Positions 6,342-8,828 of a stretch of DNA of 8,828 nucleotides are shown in pieces. The stretch spans positions 1 to 8,828 of the forward strand of contig JAPPPC010000814.1 in assembly GCA_028817685.1 (NCBI GenBank), read 5' to 3'. The notes under the pieces were generated by a model. That model saw only the letters and a list, made by a program, of their open reading frames with translations, had not been told where the DNA came from and ran no database searches. The stretch is from Rhodospirillaceae bacterium (GTDB lineage Bacteria; Pseudomonadota; Alphaproteobacteria; UBA8366; GCA-2717185). The first letter of the stretch is position 1. Each line of letters begins with the position of its first letter. A program made the translations under genes and the position numbers.

Positions 6342-6716
6342 ATGCCGGCCTCCATCCTCGGACTTCGCACGACGATCTATAAGGTATCCGATCTGGACGC
6401 CGCCAAGGCGTGGTACGCGAAAGCTTTCCTGACCGAACCCTATTACGACCAGGCGCCCTATGTAGGGTTCAATATCGCGGGCTACGAGCTCGGGCTTTTT
6501 CTCGATGCTGGAGAGGAACCCAGTGCCGCAGACAATGTTCTGTCCTATTGGGGCGTTGGAGATATCGGTGCGGCGATGGCGCACTTTCAATCCTTGGACG
6601 CGTCCGTACACGAAGCCCCGATGAATGTCGGCGGCGATATCGTGACCGCGTCCGTCCGCGATCCCTGGGGCAATGTGATCGGGTTAATCTACAATCCGGA
6701 ATTTGCACTGCCTTAG
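6342..6716 (+). CDS. VOC (glyoxalase/bleomycin-resistance fold) family protein
   Basis: A 124-residue single-unit vicinal-oxygen-chelate protein with two beta-alpha-beta-beta-beta modules. Seen: LGLRTTIYKVSDLDAAKAWY opens module 1 (residues 6-25), then FNIAGYELGLFLD; LSYWGVGDIGAAMAHFQSL opens module 2 (67-85), and SVRDPWGNVIGLIYNP closes it (104-119), the DPxGN signature of the superfamily. By eye, three of the four usual metal-ligand positions are non-ligands (Thr10/11, Leu67, Gly114) and only Glu49 may remain, so it may not be a metalloenzyme; it could bind a small hydrophobic molecule. The start at 6342 has AGGA 7 nt upstream. Its stop is 1 nt from that of the opposing mini-EamA gene. The 101 nt between gabD and this gene hold a T-rich stretch (6282-6299) but no clear terminator hairpin. 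Confidence 0.85.
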   Translation: MPASILGLRTTIYKVSDLDAAKAWYAKAFLTEPYYDQAPYVGFNIAGYELGLFLDAGEEPSAADNVLSYWGVGDIGAAMAHFQSLDASVHEAPMNVGGDIVTASVRDPWGNVIGLIYNPEFALP

Positions 6717-6717
6717 T

Positions 6718-6978
6718 TCAAGATCTTTCGCGATGCGCAACGATAAGGCCGAAAGCGACAGCAGCGAGCCCGAACAGGAAGGTCGCCGTCACTGTCTCCG
6801 ACAGAATGAGGGCGCCCAGGATTGTTGCGGTGACCGGGCTGAGGCTGAGAAAGACCACGACCTTCGTCGGGGTGGTGTGTTTTAGAGCCCAAAGCCATAG
6901 GAAATAGCCAACGCCGCTGCCGACCAGCGCCCCGGAGATGGCGGCCGCCAGGATGGCACGGGTGCCGGACGATATCAT
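6718..6978 (-). CDS. Short EamA/DMT-type membrane protein (C-terminal three helices only)
   Basis: An 86-residue hydrophobic protein with three predicted membrane helices (about residues 8-31, 40-60, 64-82) and the basic tail HRERS. It matches the end of the second EamA repeat of drug/metabolite transporters: GYFLWLWALKHTTPTKVVVF corresponds to the common GT.AY.LW..AL segment, SLSPVTATILGALILSE to the PV..A.LG...LGE segment, and the last helix to the final helix. Complete EamA proteins have about 10 helices and near 300 residues, so roughly two-thirds is absent. The ATG overlaps the tetR stop as ATGA, which implies translational coupling; upstream in this frame, inside tetR, the translation is arginine-rich and not transporter-like. 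It could be the remnant of a deleted tetR-transporter operon or a genuine mini-transporter that must oligomerise, as SMR proteins (about 110 residues, four helices) do. Confidence 0.7.
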   Translation of the reverse strand: MISSGTRAILAAAISGALVGSGVGYFLWLWALKHTTPTKVVVFLSLSPVTATILGALILSETVTATFLFGLAAVAFGLIVAHRERS

Positions 6979-7598
6979 GACGCCGCCGTTAAACCGTTCT
7001 GCAATGTGCCGCGCAGACAGAATTGGGCGACGGCGTCGAAGAACCCGTCGTCGCCGGCGCCCTTCGAGTCCGGGGTGAGGGGGCTGACCAGGGCTTCCAT
7101 CACCGCGCCGCCCACGCAGGCCGCGCTCGCTTCCACATTCTGGGCAGGGAACTCACCCGCTTCGATACCGTCGTTCAAAATTGTCTCGAACACGCGGGCG
7201 AGGGCTCGCTTGTGCACCAGGCGTTGCGTGTCGATCGCGGCGTCGGCGGGTTCGGCGATCAGCGCATAGGCGGTGATGCGGCCTTGCACGGCCCGTCTGG
7301 CGACGGCGCCAATGGCCGCGACCAGCCGTTCGCGGGCGGTGCCGCCGGACCGGGCGATATCGGCGGCGACATCGATCTCCCGCTGCGAAACGATATGAAA
7401 GACCTCTGCAGAAAGGTCGGCCTTTGACGGGAAGTACCGATAGACGGTCCCGGTTGCGACTCCGGCGAGTTCGGCGACGGTGCCGATCTGAATCGCCGAA
7501 AATCCGCCATCGGCGACAAGGTGGCGCCCGACATCCAGCAACCGCCGGCGGATGTCGGCCTTACGGGCTTCGGTACGTGGTGTACTGCGATAGGCCAT
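6975..7598 (-). CDS. TetR/AcrR family transcriptional regulator
   Basis: A 207-residue dimeric DNA-binding repressor of the TetR type. Seen: the basic N-terminus TPRTEARKADIRRRLL, then the helix-turn-helix IGTVAELAGVATGTVYRYFP (residues 38-57) followed by SKADLSAEVF, the most conserved segment of the family. The remaining residues form the variable helical ligand and dimer domain, which has no recognisable specificity. The start ATG 7598 has GAGG 8 nt upstream. It overlaps the mini-EamA gene by 4 nt and is divergent from a GNAT gene across an AT-rich spacer that carries an inverted repeat just ahead of its start, so autoregulation and control of both sides are likely. The typical target of such a pair is a drug or metabolite exporter, and only a piece of one is present here. 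Confidence 0.92.
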   Translation of the reverse strand: MAYRSTPRTEARKADIRRRLLDVGRHLVADGGFSAIQIGTVAELAGVATGTVYRYFPSKADLSAEVFHIVSQREIDVAADIARSGGTARERLVAAIGAVARRAVQGRITAYALIAEPADAAIDTQRLVHKRALARVFETILNDGIEAGEFPAQNVEASAACVGGAVMEALVSPLTPDSKGAGDDGFFDAVAQFCLRGTLQNGLTAAS

Positions 7599-7610
7599 TC
7601 AATTCGCCTC

Positions 7611-7639
7611 AGTAATAACGAAAAATGAAGGGAATTACT
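7611..7639. promoter_or_regulatory. Inverted repeat AGTAAT-N17-ATTACT, candidate TetR operator
   Basis: Perfect 6-bp arms around a 17-nt centre span 29 bp, starting 13 nt upstream of the tetR start and lying in the spacer shared with the divergent GNAT gene. Length and location suit a TetR-family operator, and the surrounding spacer is strongly AT-rich against a GC-rich background. The assignment is inference from position and symmetry. Confidence 0.4.
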
Positions 7640-7667
7640 TTGTTGATAAATAACATGAAAAATAAAT

Positions 7668-7688
7668 AAAATGAATCAAATTCATTTT
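7668..7688 (+). repeat. AT-rich hairpin AAAATGAA-N5-TTCATTTT ahead of the GNAT gene
   Basis: Perfect 8-bp arms with a TCAAA loop, ending 12 nt before ATG 7701. The left arm contains the alternative ATG 7671. In RNA it could fold next to the ribosome site; in DNA it is a 21-bp palindrome that could be an operator half of the divergent promoter region. With only A/T-type pairs apart from one G-C, RNA stability would be low. Confidence 0.4.
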
Positions 7689-7700
7689 TTGGTGTTTGAC

Positions 7701-8189
7701 ATGGTACAACAGGTGGAATTGACAGGGTACCGACCCGGCGGTCTCGGCAAGGTCGTCGAACTGCACGGCCGGTATTACGGGGCGGAATGGAACTTCGACC
7801 TTGCCTTCGAGGCCGATATCGCCACCGACCTGTCCGGGTTTCTGCAGCGCCTGGATCCGGCGCGCGACGGATTTTGGCTCGCCTGGCTCGACGATTCGAT
7901 GGTCGGGTCGATCACGATAGATGGCCATGGCGGGACCGACAGCGCCCATCTCCGCTGGTTCATCGCTGAGCCCGGGATCACCGGCCGCGGTATCGGGGCC
8001 TCACTGATGGAGGCAGCGATGGCGTTCTGCCGGGCGCGCGCCTATTCAAGCGTCTGGCTCACAACCTTCGCCGGATTGGACGCTGCGCGAAAACTCTACG
8101 ACCGGCATAGCTTCGTTGAACGTCGGACATTTCGGAAGAACGATTGGGATTTCCCCATCACCATGCAGGAACTCCATTGCGACCTCTGA
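7701..8189 (+). CDS. GNAT family N-acetyltransferase
   Basis: Transfers an acetyl group from acetyl-CoA to an amine or protein; the substrate is unknown. From ATG 7701 the protein has 162 residues, usual for GNAT. Seen: an N-terminal LTGYRPGGLGKVVELHGRYY segment like that in the acetyltransferase half of MarR-GNAT fusions; the beta4 segment LRWFIAEPGITGRGIGASLM (residues 84-103) with the acetyl-CoA pyrophosphate loop GRGIGA; then SVWLTTFAGLDAARKLYDRH and SFVERR, the C-terminal motif B region in which a Tyr follows AARKL as is common. An in-frame ATG at 7671 adds ten residues but lacks a ribosome site and sits inside a hairpin; GGTG is 6 nt before 7701, so the shorter start is preferred with modest certainty. 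It is divergent from tetR and possibly controlled by it. Confidence 0.85.
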   Translation: MVQQVELTGYRPGGLGKVVELHGRYYGAEWNFDLAFEADIATDLSGFLQRLDPARDGFWLAWLDDSMVGSITIDGHGGTDSAHLRWFIAEPGITGRGIGASLMEAAMAFCRARAYSSVWLTTFAGLDAARKLYDRHSFVERRTFRKNDWDFPITMQELHCDL

Positions 8190-8281
8190 CCGTGCGGCTT
8201 CACACAAGCGTTATTCCCTTTTCGCCGCCGCCCTCCTATATGTGACGCTGGATTGAAGATATCAGCGAAGGGTGGTGCGCG

Positions 8282-8828
8282 ATGGCCGAGTATGATTTCG
8301 ATCTCTATGTGATCGGCGCGGGGTCCGGCGGGGTTCGGGCGGCGCGGATTTCCGCCAGCTACGGAGCCAAGGTCGGAATTGCCGAGGACCGTTATCTCGG
8401 CGGGACCTGCGTTAATGTCGGCTGCGTACCAAAGAAGCTGCTCGTCTACGCGTCGCACTTCGCCGAGGAGTTCGAGGATGCGGCCGGATTCGGTTGGGCC
8501 GTCGGCGAGCGCAAGTTCCACTGGCCGACCTTGATTGCCAACAAGAACAAGGAGATCGAGCGGCTGAACGGTATCTATGGCCGCTTGCTGGCCAATGCCG
8601 GTGTCGAGCTGCATGAGGGCCGCGCGACCGTTGTGGATGCGCACACCATTTCGGTCAACGGAGAAACCTACACGGCGAAATACATTCTGGTCGCGACGGG
8701 CGGCTGGCCCGTGGTGCCGGACATTCCAGGCAAGGAGCACGCGATCACCTCCAACGAGGCGTTCTTCCTCGACGATCTGCCGGAGCGCGCTATCGTTGTG
8801 GGCGGTGGTTACATCGCGGTTGAGTTCG
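8282..8828 (+). CDS. gor: Glutathione-disulfide reductase, N-terminal part (cut by window edge)
   Basis: FAD-dependent enzyme that reduces glutathione disulfide with NADPH in the cytoplasm and keeps the thiol pool reduced. The window holds 182 residues of roughly 460. Seen: FDLYVIGAGSGGVRAAR, the FAD dinucleotide fold (residues 6-22); LGGTCVNVGCVPKKLLVYAS with the redox-active disulfide Cys43-Cys48, as in glutathione and trypanothione reductases; ILVATGGWPVVPDIPG, the ATG motif of the FAD domain; and IVVGGGYIAVEF (171-182), the start of the NADPH fold. CVNVGC and the GGGYIAVEF segment separate it from lipoamide dehydrogenase, whose disulfide motif is CLNVGC. AAGGG lies 9 nt before the ATG. 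The 92 nt in front contain TATATG at 8237 as a possible -10 box but no convincing -35. Confidence 0.93.
   Translation, partial: MAEYDFDLYVIGAGSGGVRAARISASYGAKVGIAEDRYLGGTCVNVGCVPKKLLVYASHFAEEFEDAAGFGWAVGERKFHWPTLIANKNKEIERLNGIYGRLLANAGVELHEGRATVVDAHTISVNGETYTAKYILVATGGWPVVPDIPGKEHAITSNEAFFLDDLPERAIVVGGGYIAVEF

Noticed and set aside
6979..7060. N-terminal extension of the mini-EamA frame into tetR
   Set aside because: The frame is open for a while upstream of ATG 6978 but translates to an arginine-rich segment unlike any transporter helix, so it is a shadow of tetR.
8096..8740. Open frame of 214 codons on the minus strand across the GNAT end and gor
   Set aside because: Overlaps two well-supported plus-strand genes in antisense and shows no family motif.

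Overview
The window is GC-rich, densely coding, and reads like an alphaproteobacterial chromosome, probably a Rhodospirillales-type or related marine or soil lineage. That placement is inferred from codon bias and protein style, not from a marker gene. No RNA gene, CRISPR array, insertion sequence or phage gene is visible. Both edges cut genes: an enoyl-CoA hydratase on the left and a glutathione reductase on the right. No stretch over 300 bases lacks a gene.

Left part (1-2296): a minus-strand acyl-CoA pair, a CaiB/BaiF-type CoA-transferase followed 20 nt downstream by an enoyl-CoA hydratase, runs off the left edge. Divergent from it is a haloacid-dehalogenase-like HAD hydrolase. A short dyad, TGTCC-N5-GGACA, lies between the two.

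Middle part (2297-6716): a plus-strand aldehyde dehydrogenase is followed 9 nt later by a small PNPOx-like flavin-binding protein gene that an in-frame amber codon interrupts. A minus-strand thioredoxin-like [2Fe-2S] ferredoxin converges on it with 2 nt between stops. Divergent from the ferredoxin is a clear succinate-semialdehyde dehydrogenase (gabD), then a small VOC/glyoxalase-fold protein. The set suggests carbon catabolism through CoA thioesters and aldehydes that feeds succinate, with redox helpers nearby, but a single pathway cannot be demonstrated from this window.

Right part (6717-8828): a TetR-family regulator overlaps by ATGA a very short membrane protein equivalent only to the C-terminal three helices of an EamA/DMT transporter. 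A GNAT acetyltransferase is divergent from tetR across a notably AT-rich spacer with two inverted repeats, one a plausible TetR operator and one a hairpin over a possible upstream start. Glutathione reductase (gor) follows and is truncated by the window end.

Most of the window is ordinary metabolism. The points most worth a second look are the amber codon inside an otherwise intact PNPOx-like reading frame, the TetR-coupled mini-EamA protein, and the dyads in the tetR/GNAT spacer. No complete novel system was recognised. Four starts differ from the longest open frame because Shine-Dalgarno spacing favours an internal start: the CoA-transferase, the first aldehyde dehydrogenase, the ferredoxin and gabD.
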